Assembly (NCBI GenBank): GCA_031555145.1
Contig: JAVBUR010000061.1
Location: 7,685 to 71,684 of the forward strand
Reading direction: 5' to 3'
Origin: JAJDIA01 sp031555145
GTDB taxonomy: Bacteria; Bacteroidota; Bacteroidia; Bacteroidales; Tannerellaceae
Length of the DNA: 64,000 bases
Position 1 is the first letter of the stretch. The number at the start of each line of letters is the position of its first letter. Position numbers and translations under genes: made by a program. The notes under the pieces are model-generated. The model saw only the letters and a program-made list of their open reading frames with translations, did no database searches and was not told the origin of the DNA. This document shows positions 1-9,088 of the stretch, piece after piece.

Positions 1-2
1 AA

Positions 3-971
3 CAACCGAATGAGCCGGTTATGTATCAGGCTTTAATGGGTATCCTCCCTTATTTCCAAAAATCGTATGACCTGGACCAGGCTCCTGATGAAAAAGGCAA
101 GGTAAAACCCAAGTATTCCAAAGACATCAAGAGTATCCTTTCAGCAGACCACATTTATTATATCAATGCTGGTGCTTATTATTTCGACCAACGGGATTAC
201 CAGAAGGCCTATGATGCATTTGAACAATACCTGACCATTTCTGATATGCCGATGTTCAAAGGCGAACAAGTTGCAGCCAGAGATTCAAACTTTATGATGG
301 TTCAGTTCTATGCCGGTGTTGCCGCTACACAGGTAAACAATCCCCAGTTGGCGATCGCTGCCTTGGAACGTGCTAAAAATTATGACTACAGAGCCAACGA
401 TACCTATCAATATCTCTGCGAAGAATACGGCCAGCTTCAAGATTCTGTAAACCAGGAAAAGGCGCTGATCGAAGGTCTGAGCAAATTCCCGGAAGAAAAA
501 TATTTTCTGTTGACGCTGATCAACAACTATATTTATTCTAACCGTAACGACGAAGCTCTCGACTACCTGAACAAAGCTATAGCCGCTGACCCGCAAAATG
601 CTCAGTTGTATGATGTGATGGGACGTGTGTATGAAACAGGTAAGAACGATTCAGAAAATGCAGAAAAGTATTTCCTGAAAGCGCTGGAACTTGATCCGAA
701 CTATGCCGATGCATACTATAACCTCGGTCGTGTATATTACAACCAGGGTGTCAACAAACAGGGTGAAGCTAATATGATCAGTGATAACAAACTGTATCAG
801 GAAGAATTAACTAAGGCTAAAGATCTTTTCCGGAAAGCATTGCCTTATTGTGAAAAGGCTCATCAGTTGAAACCGGACGAAAGAGAAATCATGATCGCAC
901 TGAGAGGTATCTATTATAACCTCAATATGGGTAAGGAATTTGAAGCGATCGAAGCTGAAATGAACAAATAA
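3..971 (+). CDS. TPR repeat protein, 5' end outside window
   Basis: The reading frame is already open at the left edge (codons from base 3), so the true start lies upstream and the first internal ATG at 21 should not be taken as the start. The visible 320 or so residues are a run of tetratricopeptide repeats: helix pairs with the A/Y/F spacing, clearest around NAQLYDVMGRVYETGKN and YADAYYNLGRVYYNQG. TPR arrays are protein-protein interaction scaffolds; the partner cannot be told. No membrane segment is visible in the part present. A strong terminator follows directly, so this is the last gene of its transcript. Family call is secure; function unknown. Confidence 0.85.
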   Translation, partial: QPNEPVMYQALMGILPYFQKSYDLDQAPDEKGKVKPKYSKDIKSILSADHIYYINAGAYYFDQRDYQKAYDAFEQYLTISDMPMFKGEQVAARDSNFMMVQFYAGVAATQVNNPQLAIAALERAKNYDYRANDTYQYLCEEYGQLQDSVNQEKALIEGLSKFPEEKYFLLTLINNYIYSNRNDEALDYLNKAIAADPQNAQLYDVMGRVYETGKNDSENAEKYFLKALELDPNYADAYYNLGRVYYNQGVNKQGEANMISDNKLYQEELTKAKDLFRKALPYCEKAHQLKPDEREIMIALRGIYYNLNMGKEFEAIEAEMNK

Positions 972-988
972 GCATTTCGATTAACTAA

Positions 989-1026
989 TAAAAAAAGCTG
1001 CCTGATGATTCAGGCAGCTTTTTTTA
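989..1026. terminator. Bidirectional intrinsic terminator
   Basis: An inverted repeat with arms AAAGCTGCCTGA and TTCAGGCAGCTTT around a 3-nt loop is flanked by A-runs on the left and T-runs on the right. It lies between convergent genes (TPR gene and gcvT) and can end both transcripts. Confidence 0.9.
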
Positions 1027-1043
1027 TGTTCATTCCCGAAGGA

Positions 1044-2132
1044 TTATTTCTTACGGAAAGGAGTCTTTACTATTTCAGCTTTCAGGTTCTTGTTGCGAAC
1101 CTGGATATAAATTTCCGTACCGACAGCCGTATAAGTCGGTTGGAGGTAACCCATGCCAATGCCAACTTTCAAGAAGGGAGACATGGTACCTGATGTAACC
1201 ACACCGATCTTGTTTCCTTCTGCATCTACAATATCATAGCCATGACGGGGAATGCCCTTTTCCTGGAGAACGAATGCAGCCAGTTTGCGGGTAACACCCT
1301 CTTTCTTCTGACGTTCGAGTTCGGTACGATTGGTGAAGTTCTTGCCTTCTACAAATTTGGTGATCCAGCCTAACCCCGCTTCGATAGGAGATGTAGTGTC
1401 GTCCAAGTCGTTTCCATACAGACAGAAGCCGGCTTCGAGACGGAGTGTGTCGCGAGCACCCAGACCGATCGGCTTGATACCTTCCGGTGCACCTGTTTCA
1501 AAGATAGCATCCCAGATAGCTTTGGCATCACTCAGGTAGAAGTACAATTCAAAACCGCCACATCCGGTATAACCGGTATTCGATATAATCACATTCTTAC
1601 ATCCGGCAAATTCATCTGTCACAAAGGTGTAGTAGGGAATGGTAGACAGATCTACCGGAGTAAGGCGCTGCAATACTTCCTGTGCTTTCGGGCCCTGGAT
1701 AGCTAACTGACCGATACGGTCTGATGCGTTTTCAAGGTCGGCGCCGCATGTATTATGGCTTACGCACCAATCCCAGTCTTTCGCCATGTTGCCGGCATTG
1801 ACTACAAGCAGGTATTTTTCGTCTTCATACCGATAGACCAACAGGTCGTCTACAATACCACCTTCTTCGTTCGGGAAACAGGCATACTGGATTTTTCCTA
1901 CAGCCAGTTGTGTTACGTCGTTGGAGGTGATCGATTGCAGGAAAGGCAATGCGTTCGGGCCTTTTACCCAAAATTCACCCATATGGGATACGTCGAATAC
2001 ACCGACGCCGTTCACTACGGTCAGGTGTTCATCGATAATGCCGCTATACTCGATCGGCATATTGTAACCGGCAAATTCATGCATTTTTGCACCTAACGCA
2101 ATGTGTAGGTCGGTAAATGGAGTTGTCTTCAT
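1044..2132 (-). CDS. gcvT: Glycine cleavage system aminomethyltransferase (T protein)
   Basis: This 362-residue protein has the normal T-protein length. It transfers the aminomethyl group from lipoyl H protein to tetrahydrofolate, giving methylene-THF and ammonia. Family hallmarks include the early PFTDLH start, the MGEF segment, the NAGNMAKDWDW region with the catalytic-type Asp, the GLGARDTLRLEAG block and the C-terminal GIGMGYL folate-domain segment. It is the last gene of a leftward operon, 19 nt after pepT, which follows the purF-like gene. Glycine, one-carbon and purine metabolism meet here, which makes the clustering sensible. The other glycine-cleavage genes (P, H, L) are not in the window. 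Confidence 0.96.
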   Translation of the reverse strand: MKTTPFTDLHIALGAKMHEFAGYNMPIEYSGIIDEHLTVVNGVGVFDVSHMGEFWVKGPNALPFLQSITSNDVTQLAVGKIQYACFPNEEGGIVDDLLVYRYEDEKYLLVVNAGNMAKDWDWCVSHNTCGADLENASDRIGQLAIQGPKAQEVLQRLTPVDLSTIPYYTFVTDEFAGCKNVIISNTGYTGCGGFELYFYLSDAKAIWDAIFETGAPEGIKPIGLGARDTLRLEAGFCLYGNDLDDTTSPIEAGLGWITKFVEGKNFTNRTELERQKKEGVTRKLAAFVLQEKGIPRHGYDIVDAEGNKIGVVTSGTMSPFLKVGIGMGYLQPTYTAVGTEIYIQVRNKNLKAEIVKTPFRKK

Positions 2133-2151
2133 GTGATACTGATTTATACTA

Positions 2152-3372
2152 TTATGATTTGATTGTCACTAATTCGGTGATTTTGATGATCGTTTCCATG
2201 CTTTTCTGCAAAGATTGCACAGGCAGAAATTCATACCGTCCGTGGAAGTTCAGCCCGCCTGCAAAGATGTTAGGGCAGGGAAGACCCATGAAAGAAAGCC
2301 GGGCACCATCCGTTCCACCGCGGATTGGTTTCACAATCGGATGTACACCTATCGCTGTCATCGCTTCAAAGGCCAGTTGTGTGATGTGCTTCCGAGGCTC
2401 TACGATCTCGCGCATATTATAATACTGGTCGCGTATATCCAAGGTCGTACTGCCCGGGTACTGCTTATTCAGCCGATGTACAAGCGTCTGTATGTAATTT
2501 TTCTTTTCATTGAAGAGCGTACGCGAATGGTCTCGGATAATATAGGAAAGCGTTGCATCTTCTACTGTTCCGCTCATATTGGTCAGGTGATAAAAACCTT
2601 CGTAACCTTCGGTCGTTTCGGGGCGTTCGGATACCGGTAACCACGAAGCGAATTCCATCGCCAACAGCGAAGCGTTCACCATCTTCTTCTTGGCCGTACC
2701 CGGATGCACATTCAAGCCTTTGAAGTGGATCTTGGCAGCGGCGGCATTGAAGTTCTCATATTCCAATTCACCGATCTGGCCGCCGTCGATGGTATATGCC
2801 CATTCGCATCCGAATGCAGCGACGTCGAAGTGGTCAGCACCTTGTCCGATCTCTTCATCGGGCGTAAAGGCAATTCGGATTTTCCCGTGTTTGATCTCCG
2901 GATGCTGCTTCAAGTACTGCATGGCGGAAATAATAGCAGCCACGCCACCTTTGTCATCGGCTCCAAGTAGTGTTTTACCATCTGTGACGATAATATCCTG
3001 TCCTTCATAATCCGCCAGTTCGGGGAACATGGAGAGGGAGAGAACAATATTGTCTTCTTCCGACAGTACGATATTACCTCCTTGATAGGAAACAATACGA
3101 GGTTTCACATCTTTGCCCGACATATCCGGGCTGGTATCCAGGTGGGCTATAAAACCGATGGTCGGTACAACTTTCCCGGTGTTGGCGGGAAGTGTGGCCA
3201 TCAGGTAGGTATTATCATCCAAGGTGATATCTTCCAGGCCGATTGCCTGTAACTCTTTCACCAGTTCAAGGGCAAATACGCGCTGTCCCGGTGTACTGGG
3301 AGTAGTTCCTGTCTCTTCGTTCGACTGTGTGTCGAAGGTGACATATTTTAAAAATCGTTCCGTCAGATTCAT
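2152..3372 (-). CDS. pepT: Peptidase T (M20B tripeptidase)
   Basis: A cytosolic two-zinc aminopeptidase that releases the N-terminal residue of tripeptides. The M20 metal and catalytic motifs are all present: GFIAHLDTSPD (zinc His and Asp), LGADDKGGVAAI (bridging Asp), TPDEEIGQGADHFD (general base Glu and ligand) and GGTDGARLSFMGLP. A TTG four codons upstream (3384) abuts the stop of the preceding gene. The ATG at 3372, giving MNLTERFLKYV, matches the usual PepT N terminus and is preferred, making 406 residues. It is the middle gene of the purF-like / pepT / gcvT operon, with gaps of 12 and 19 nt. Confidence 0.95.
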   Translation of the reverse strand: MNLTERFLKYVTFDTQSNEETGTTPSTPGQRVFALELVKELQAIGLEDITLDDNTYLMATLPANTGKVVPTIGFIAHLDTSPDMSGKDVKPRIVSYQGGNIVLSEEDNIVLSLSMFPELADYEGQDIIVTDGKTLLGADDKGGVAAIISAMQYLKQHPEIKHGKIRIAFTPDEEIGQGADHFDVAAFGCEWAYTIDGGQIGELEYENFNAAAAKIHFKGLNVHPGTAKKKMVNASLLAMEFASWLPVSERPETTEGYEGFYHLTNMSGTVEDATLSYIIRDHSRTLFNEKKNYIQTLVHRLNKQYPGSTTLDIRDQYYNMREIVEPRKHITQLAFEAMTAIGVHPIVKPIRGGTDGARLSFMGLPCPNIFAGGLNFHGRYEFLPVQSLQKSMETIIKITELVTIKS

Positions 3373-3384
3373 AAGGCATATCAA

Positions 3385-4788
3385 TTAAAAGTAACTGGTT
3401 CCGTTGTAACAATGTGTGCAAACACATTCCTGAGGGAGGCCGATAGAAGCGATCAGATCTTCCACCGTAATGAACTTGAGGGTGGTAATATTCAGCTTTT
3501 TGCGGATACAGTCCACCATCTTTGTATATTCGGGTGAATCGGTCCGGGCATATTTGTCCAGGTTCTTCGTGTCGTCTCCTTCTAATTCTTTAACAAATTG
3601 TCGGGCAATTAGTTCGAGCGGAGAACGCGAATTAGAGAAACCCAGGAACGGGCAGGCATGCAGGATGGGTGGACAACCCAGACGCATATGTACTTCCTTG
3701 GCGCCATATCCGTAAAGTATGCTGACATTGTCGCGTAATTGGGTGCCGCGGACGATCGAATCGTCGCAGAAGATCACGCGCTTTTCCCTCAGTAGGTGAC
3801 GGTTCGGAATAAGTTTCATCTTGGCAACCAGTTTACGTACATCCTGATTAGCCGGTGTGAAGCTACGTGGCCAGGTCGGTGTATATTTAATGATCGCGCG
3901 ACGGTAAGGAATTCCTTTCCCTTCGGCATAACCCAACCCCATGCCGATTCCCGAATCGGGGATGGCGGCTACGTAGTCGGCATCCACATCGTCTTTCTTT
4001 GCCATGGCCAAACCACTCGCGTAGCGGACTGCGTCTACATTAACACCTTCATAGTCGGATACCGGATATCCATAATAGACCCAAAGAAAGGAACATACTT
4101 GCATCTTTTTGTTGGGTGCTCGCAATTGGGTGATTTTGTCGGCCGTCAGTAGCATGATCTCACCGGGTCCGACATTGTATTCCAGTTCGTAATCCAGGTT
4201 GGGGAAGCTACATGGTTCGCTCGAAACGGCGTATGCCCCTTCTTTCTTTCCGATCATGACCGGGGTACGACCCAATTTATCGCGGGCAGCGATGATTCCT
4301 TGTTCCGTAAGCAGAAGCAGGGAGCAAGATCCTTTAATCTTATTATATACGTTTTCGATACCTTCCACAAACGATTTTCCCTGGACGATCAGGAGAGCTA
4401 TCAATTCTGTCTGGTTGGTTTCTCCCGAGCTTAGTTCGGTGAAGTTGCTTCCTTGTGCCAGCAATTCTGCTTCGAGCTCTTTCAGGTTGTTTACTTTGGC
4501 TACAGTCACAATGGCGAATTTCCCCAAGTGCGAGTTCATAAAGATCGGTTGTGGATCTGTATCACTAATGATCCCGATCCCCGAATTCCCTTCGAATTTT
4601 GATAGTTCCCTTTCAAAACGTGTACGGAAATATGAATTTTCGAGGTTGTGGATCGAACGGTTCAGTATTCCGTTGTGCAGGGTTGCCATCCCCCCTCGGC
4701 GGGTTCCCAAATGTGAGTTGTAATCAGTGCCATAGAAAAGATCGGTAGCACAAGCCGATGTAGAAATAGTTCCGAAAAAACCACCCAT
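3385..4788 (-). CDS. PurF-like amidophosphoribosyltransferase paralogue with degenerate glutaminase site
   Basis: 467 residues with the PurF layout: N-terminal Ntn-glutaminase fold and C-terminal phosphoribosyltransferase fold. The PRPP loop RVIFCDDSIVRGTQ (residues 337-350) is intact. Cysteines 232, 379, 457 and 460 fall where Bacillus subtilis PurF binds its 4Fe-4S cluster (CSF block, HACPF block, terminal CxxC). The N terminus reads MGGFFG instead of CG[VI]FG, so the nucleophilic Cys is Gly2. The glutamine-site HNG block reads TVA (about 95-97), and the later Asp of the SDTE block is Gln126. An ammonia-dependent or regulatory role is inferred. First gene of the operon. A complete purF is presumably elsewhere in the genome. 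Confidence 0.85.
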   Translation of the reverse strand: MGGFFGTISTSACATDLFYGTDYNSHLGTRRGGMATLHNGILNRSIHNLENSYFRTRFERELSKFEGNSGIGIISDTDPQPIFMNSHLGKFAIVTVAKVNNLKELEAELLAQGSNFTELSSGETNQTELIALLIVQGKSFVEGIENVYNKIKGSCSLLLLTEQGIIAARDKLGRTPVMIGKKEGAYAVSSEPCSFPNLDYELEYNVGPGEIMLLTADKITQLRAPNKKMQVCSFLWVYYGYPVSDYEGVNVDAVRYASGLAMAKKDDVDADYVAAIPDSGIGMGLGYAEGKGIPYRRAIIKYTPTWPRSFTPANQDVRKLVAKMKLIPNRHLLREKRVIFCDDSIVRGTQLRDNVSILYGYGAKEVHMRLGCPPILHACPFLGFSNSRSPLELIARQFVKELEGDDTKNLDKYARTDSPEYTKMVDCIRKKLNITTLKFITVEDLIASIGLPQECVCTHCYNGTSYF

Positions 4789-4822
4789 TGTCAGTCGTAA
4801 ATTTAGATGTTGTTATGGAAAA

Positions 4823-4830
4823 CAAAGTTA
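4823..4830 (-). promoter_or_regulatory. Bacteroidetes-type -7 box for the purF-like / pepT / gcvT operon
   Basis: Read on the minus strand this is TAACTTTG, fitting the TAnnTTTG consensus of Bacteroidetes housekeeping promoters. It lies 35 nt upstream of the ATG. No convincing TTTG -33 element is visible. Confidence 0.45.
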
Positions 4831-4872
4831 CAAGTTTATTTAGACATATGCCGTATGCCTGCTTGTTGTTTT

Positions 4873-4920
4873 ATCAAAAAAACAGCGCTATCTACAGATA
4901 AACTGCCAATAGCGCTGTTT
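4873..4920 (-). terminator. Intrinsic terminator of the anSME-tldD-pmbA operon
   Basis: A perfect 12-bp inverted repeat (AAACAGCGCTAT / ATAGCGCTGTTT, arms 4880-4891 and 4909-4920) is followed on the minus strand by a T-run. It sits 20 nt beyond the pmbA stop codon. Confidence 0.85.
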
Positions 4921-4939
4921 GATTTATACATGGACGTTG

Positions 4940-6259
4940 TTACAGCCCGCTGAAATCGACTGCGTCGAACAACAGCGACGGGATGCGCCAACTGGATGAT
5001 TGGCGAGGATCATTACCCGCTTCAATCAGGTTGTTCCACAAGGTGATCAGGTTGCCGGTGATGTTCATTTCCGAAATGGGTTGTGTCAGCTTGCCTTTTT
5101 CGATCAGGAAACCTTCTACGCCAAACGAGAAGTCGCCTGTTGTGCTGTTGCTGTTACCACCGTTGAATCCGGTGACGAAGATACCTTTGTCGACGGAGGC
5201 AATCAAACCTTCCGTATCTTTGTTACCCATCTGCATGGTCAGGATGGAAGGACCGGAGATCGTTGGAGCCACACCCATCTTATTGGCTGAATAGATATCG
5301 AAGAAGTAGGTCTTCAAAACGCCATTTTCAAAAATCGGCATCTTTTTGGTAGCTACACCTTCGCCGTCAAAATAACGGGCACCCTGTGCCTTCACGATAT
5401 GCGGGTCGTCCAACAAAGTGATATTAGCGCCGAGCACTTTCTGGTCCAGTTTGTCTAACAGGAACGAGTTGTTCTGCTGAATACTTGAACCGTACAAGGC
5501 ACCGAGGACGGGCGACAACAGACGAGTGCTGTTCATATTGTCGAGGATCATCTGGTATTTACCCGAAGCCACTTTCTTTTGTCCCAGTTTGCGCAGGGCA
5601 CGTTCGAGGGCTTTGGCGCCGATACCCGATTTGATCAAGGTATCATAGTACATCGCCGAATCATACCAGTAAGATTCCGGACGTGCTTCACCATCACCTT
5701 TGATACTGGCGCTTGCTGATACACTATAATACGTGCCTACCGATTCGCCTTCGAATCCGTTGCTGGCAATCATATAACGCGCTTCGCGTCCATCGCTAAA
5801 GGAGGAATTGGCAGAGATCAGGCGTTCGTTCTTTCCCATAATCTCATTACATGTTTCCATAGCGATCTTTACCTTATCGTCGGGCTGTACCTTATCAAAT
5901 GACGGGTCGTTCAGTTGCAGATCCACGCCACCCCCTTTATAATAGAGGGAAGGATCAGGCAGTGCACGTGCCTTGTCTTCGGCCAGATACCGAGTGGTAT
6001 CGATCCCTTCTTTGATAAACTTTTCCAGTTCTTTCTTATCCAGGCGGTTGGTGGAATAGGAGGCATAGCGTCCATCTACAAAGACCTGCACACTTAGTCC
6101 GTTTTCAGAGGCTTGCTGCAAACGGTCGATTTTCATGTCGCGAATCTCGAACGAGGTGTTCGAACCTGCATACAGATTGATACGAGATGCCTGGCATCCG
6201 TTCTTCAATGCATATTCCATTGCCCATTGGGCCAGTTTTTTATTTTCGTTCGTTATCAT
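4940..6259 (-). CDS. pmbA: PmbA/TldE-family protein (metal-free partner of TldD)
   Basis: 439 residues of the TldD/PmbA (U62) family. In characterised systems TldE/PmbA forms a heterodimer with TldD; only TldD carries the zinc HExxxH site, and the pair degrades unfolded peptides or trims modified peptides. This copy lacks HExxxH, as expected for the E subunit. Recognisable blocks are the FEIRDMKIDRLQQASENG segment near the N terminus, GEGVATKKMPIFENG, and the C-terminal GNSNSTTGDFSFGVEGF block. It has no signal peptide, unlike its partner. It begins 1 nt after tldD ends, so the two are almost certainly translationally linked. Confidence 0.92.
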   Translation of the reverse strand: MITNENKKLAQWAMEYALKNGCQASRINLYAGSNTSFEIRDMKIDRLQQASENGLSVQVFVDGRYASYSTNRLDKKELEKFIKEGIDTTRYLAEDKARALPDPSLYYKGGGVDLQLNDPSFDKVQPDDKVKIAMETCNEIMGKNERLISANSSFSDGREARYMIASNGFEGESVGTYYSVSASASIKGDGEARPESYWYDSAMYYDTLIKSGIGAKALERALRKLGQKKVASGKYQMILDNMNSTRLLSPVLGALYGSSIQQNNSFLLDKLDQKVLGANITLLDDPHIVKAQGARYFDGEGVATKKMPIFENGVLKTYFFDIYSANKMGVAPTISGPSILTMQMGNKDTEGLIASVDKGIFVTGFNGGNSNSTTGDFSFGVEGFLIEKGKLTQPISEMNITGNLITLWNNLIEAGNDPRQSSSWRIPSLLFDAVDFSGL

Positions 6260-6260
6260 A

Positions 6261-7796
6261 TCAACTTTCTCCTCCTACTGTAAGTTTACTAACTAAAGCC
6301 GACGGCATACCGCAAGTTACCGGACAACTTTGTCCGTCTTTACCGCAGGTCCAAGTACCGTTGTCCATCTTATAATTATTACCAACCATCGTGATGTCGG
6401 CCAGTGCTTTCGGACCGTTACCGATGATATTCACGTCTTTGATCGGCTGGGTCAGTTTCCCATTTTCAATTAGGTAGCCATGGCTCACAAAGAAGGTGAA
6501 GTCGCCAGCGCCGATTTGTACCTGTCCGTTGGTGAAGTTGGCGGCATAGATTCCTTTCTTCACGGTAGAGATCATTTCTTCTTCGGTTACGTTGCCTGCT
6601 TCCATATAGGTGGAACGCATACGTGGGATCGGCATCATACGGAATGATTCGCGGCGTCCGTTGCCGGTCGACGGAATACCATAGTGCTGAGCACTGATAC
6701 GGTCATGCAGGTAACTGGTCAATACGCCTTCTTTCACGATATATGTTTTCTGTCCGTATACACCTTCGTCGTCGATATTGACCGATCCGCGGTTGAAAGG
6801 AATCGTTCCATCGTCGACCACATTGATGTGTTCGTTACATATTTTCTTATTCAACTGGTCGGAGAAGATAGACGTGTTCTTCCGGTTGAAGTCAGCTTCG
6901 AACGCATGCCCGATAGCTTCGTGCAACAGGATACCCGAACCTCCGGCGCCCATTACCACCGGCATTTCACCGCCTTTAGGCTTGATAGACTGGAACAGGA
7001 TGGCCGTTTTCTCTACCGCTTCTTTGGCCAGTGTGTCAATCACCTCGTCTGTCAGAAACTCAGCCCCCATGCGGTAAGAGCGAGCGGCATACGAGTTTTC
7101 GATCTTGTCGTTTTCCTGCATGATGCACACTGCACTGAGTGCAACCATCGGACGATAATCGTAATACATCATTCCTTCCGAGTTGCAGAAAAAGACGTGT
7201 GAGGTGGTATCGCCTAACGATGCCATGACTTTGTTTACCCGGCTGTCGAGGGCAAATATCTTGTCGTTTAGTTTCTGCAGATACGGCATCTTTTCTTTGA
7301 CGGCAAACTCATCCCATGGGGTGGTGATGCCGTAGTAATTGTGTTGGATTGCTTCTTCCGTAAGGTCGACTGGCGTTTTGACAGCCGTTGTACCCGTAGC
7401 AATACGGGCGGCCGTACGGGCGGCTTTCAGCATTTCATCCAATGTAACATTCTCTACATACGCATATCCGGTCTGATCGCCGGACAAAACACGCACCCCC
7501 ACACCAAAGTCAATGTTCGAAGAAGCGCGGTTCACGGCTCCGTCTTGCAGACTGATGTTGTTACGATACGAATGTTCGAAGAATAGGTCGGCATAATCGC
7601 CACCTTTTTCCAGTGCTGCTGCCAACACTTTTTTCAAATTACTTTCGCTTACCCCAAAATGGTTCAGGGCAAACAAGATACCGGCAGCCTGATCGACCTT
7701 ACCGTCAGCACAACTTCCCAGAAAAGAAGGAGCCGCTAATGAACCAAGCATAACCATACCTCCTGTTTTGATAAAATCACGTCTGTTGTATTTCAT
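6261..7796 (-). CDS. tldD: TldD-family zinc metalloprotease with Tat/lipoprotein-like N terminus
   Basis: 511 residues. The zinc motif HEAIGH is at residues 292-297, and the C-terminal GAGDFTFFVSHGYLIENGKL block marks it as the catalytic TldD subunit. The N terminus has a twin-arginine-like motif NRRDFIK (residues 4-10), a hydrophobic stretch and then LGSC with Cys29 at a lipobox position. Export as a Tat-dependent lipoprotein is therefore predicted. Classical Enterobacteriaceae TldD is cytosolic, so this location is notable, especially because the partner pmbA has no such signal. It lies 28 nt downstream of the sulfatase-maturase gene and 1 nt upstream of pmbA. Confidence 0.93.
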   Translation of the reverse strand: MKYNRRDFIKTGGMVMLGSLAAPSFLGSCADGKVDQAAGILFALNHFGVSESNLKKVLAAALEKGGDYADLFFEHSYRNNISLQDGAVNRASSNIDFGVGVRVLSGDQTGYAYVENVTLDEMLKAARTAARIATGTTAVKTPVDLTEEAIQHNYYGITTPWDEFAVKEKMPYLQKLNDKIFALDSRVNKVMASLGDTTSHVFFCNSEGMMYYDYRPMVALSAVCIMQENDKIENSYAARSYRMGAEFLTDEVIDTLAKEAVEKTAILFQSIKPKGGEMPVVMGAGGSGILLHEAIGHAFEADFNRKNTSIFSDQLNKKICNEHINVVDDGTIPFNRGSVNIDDEGVYGQKTYIVKEGVLTSYLHDRISAQHYGIPSTGNGRRESFRMMPIPRMRSTYMEAGNVTEEEMISTVKKGIYAANFTNGQVQIGAGDFTFFVSHGYLIENGKLTQPIKDVNIIGNGPKALADITMVGNNYKMDNGTWTCGKDGQSCPVTCGMPSALVSKLTVGGES

Positions 7797-7824
7797 ACTT
7801 ATTAAATGAATTGACTATTAAGAG

Positions 7825-9057
7825 TTACCTGTTAGCCTTAGCCCATTCCATTACATTGGCTGGAGGGCGTTGCGCCAACAGTTCTTTTTTCATGAAATCC
7901 ATATAGGGAGCCGCATGTTCGAAGAACTGTTTATACCCTTTGCATAGATAGTTTAATCCCGGCTCACCATCGACGGTATGGAGGAAGCGGTTCTTGGGAC
8001 ATTCACCATTGCAGGCAAACAGATAGTCGCAGGCCTTGCATTGGGCAGGCAGCTTATCCTGTTTGTCGGCTCCGAATTGCATCTGCCGTTGACTGTACAT
8101 CATTTCTGTCAACGTTTTTGTATAGATATTTCCCAACTTATATTCAGGGAACACGAAATGATCACAGGCATAGAGGTCGCCGTTGAATTCCATCACACCG
8201 GCATGACCGCAATGACGTGCCAGCGTACATACGCCGGGTTGTTCGCCTACCCAGTTGGCCAACGTGGCGTCGAACAACTGAATATAATAGATGCCGACAT
8301 CCTCTTTCAGCCATTCGTCGAACAGCGTACAAAGGAAGTTGCCCCATTTATCAGCATCAACAGAGAATGGGGCCAGTTTGATATCGCTGTCCTGTTGGAC
8401 AGCGGTCGTAAGCTGCATACCGTTGGTCTGCTGAAGCAGCCGTTCCACAATAGGGGCAAACTGGATATAATGACATTCAATCTCCTTAAAGAAATGATAG
8501 AAGTCTAACGGATATTCCACATTGAAATCATTCACGACTGCCATCGCATTGTATTCTACCTGATGCTTCTTGAGCAATTCAATGCCTTTCATCACTTTGT
8601 AGAACGAGGGAAGCCCTTGTTTGTTGCGTCGGTACTCATCATGAAACTCCTGCGGGCCGTCGATGGATACGCCTACCAGGAAATTGTTATCCTTGAAGAA
8701 CCGGCACCATTCGTCGTTCAGCAGCGTACCGTTGGTCTGGATGCAGTTGTCGATCCGGCGGCCACGGCCATATTGGCGTTGGAGTTCGAGGGCTTTTTTG
8801 TAGAAACTGATGGGACGCATCAGTGTTTCGCCGCCATGCCAGGTAAATAATACCTCCTGCATGGTTTGGGTTTCAAGATATTCCTCAATGAATTGTTCCA
8901 GTAGTTGCTCGGACATTACGTGATTCTTCACCTCAGGATATAGTTTACCCTTCTCGAGATAATAGCAATAATCGCAAGCCAGATTACAAACAGCCCCTAC
9001 AGGTTTCAACATCACATAGACGGGCTTCGCAAAGGGAGAAACAAACGTATTATTCAT
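7825..9057 (-). CDS. Anaerobic sulfatase-maturating enzyme (radical SAM/SPASM)
   Basis: 410 residues with the radical-SAM motif CNLACDYC near residue 24 (CxxxCxxC, binding the SAM 4Fe-4S cluster) and a C-terminal SPASM domain rich in Cys (CGHAGV, CDHFVFPEYKLGN, CKACDYLFACNGECPKN) for two auxiliary clusters. This layout and the QLFDATLANW block closely match the Bacteroides thetaiotaomicron anSME (ChuR). The enzyme oxidises an active-site Cys or Ser of sulfatases to formylglycine in the cytoplasm. A Ser-type sulfatase lies 3.5 kb away. It heads an operon with tldD and pmbA, with its own -7 box upstream. Confidence 0.94.
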   Translation of the reverse strand: MNNTFVSPFAKPVYVMLKPVGAVCNLACDYCYYLEKGKLYPEVKNHVMSEQLLEQFIEEYLETQTMQEVLFTWHGGETLMRPISFYKKALELQRQYGRGRRIDNCIQTNGTLLNDEWCRFFKDNNFLVGVSIDGPQEFHDEYRRNKQGLPSFYKVMKGIELLKKHQVEYNAMAVVNDFNVEYPLDFYHFFKEIECHYIQFAPIVERLLQQTNGMQLTTAVQQDSDIKLAPFSVDADKWGNFLCTLFDEWLKEDVGIYYIQLFDATLANWVGEQPGVCTLARHCGHAGVMEFNGDLYACDHFVFPEYKLGNIYTKTLTEMMYSQRQMQFGADKQDKLPAQCKACDYLFACNGECPKNRFLHTVDGEPGLNYLCKGYKQFFEHAAPYMDFMKKELLAQRPPANVMEWAKANR

Positions 9058-9088
9058 TCTGTCAGCTATACGTACGTAATATTACATA

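Noticed and set aside
7825..9057. RiPP-maturation cluster (SPASM enzyme plus TldD/E)
   Set aside because: The radical-SAM protein matches anSME closely, a target sulfatase is nearby, and no precursor peptide or exporter gene is seen.
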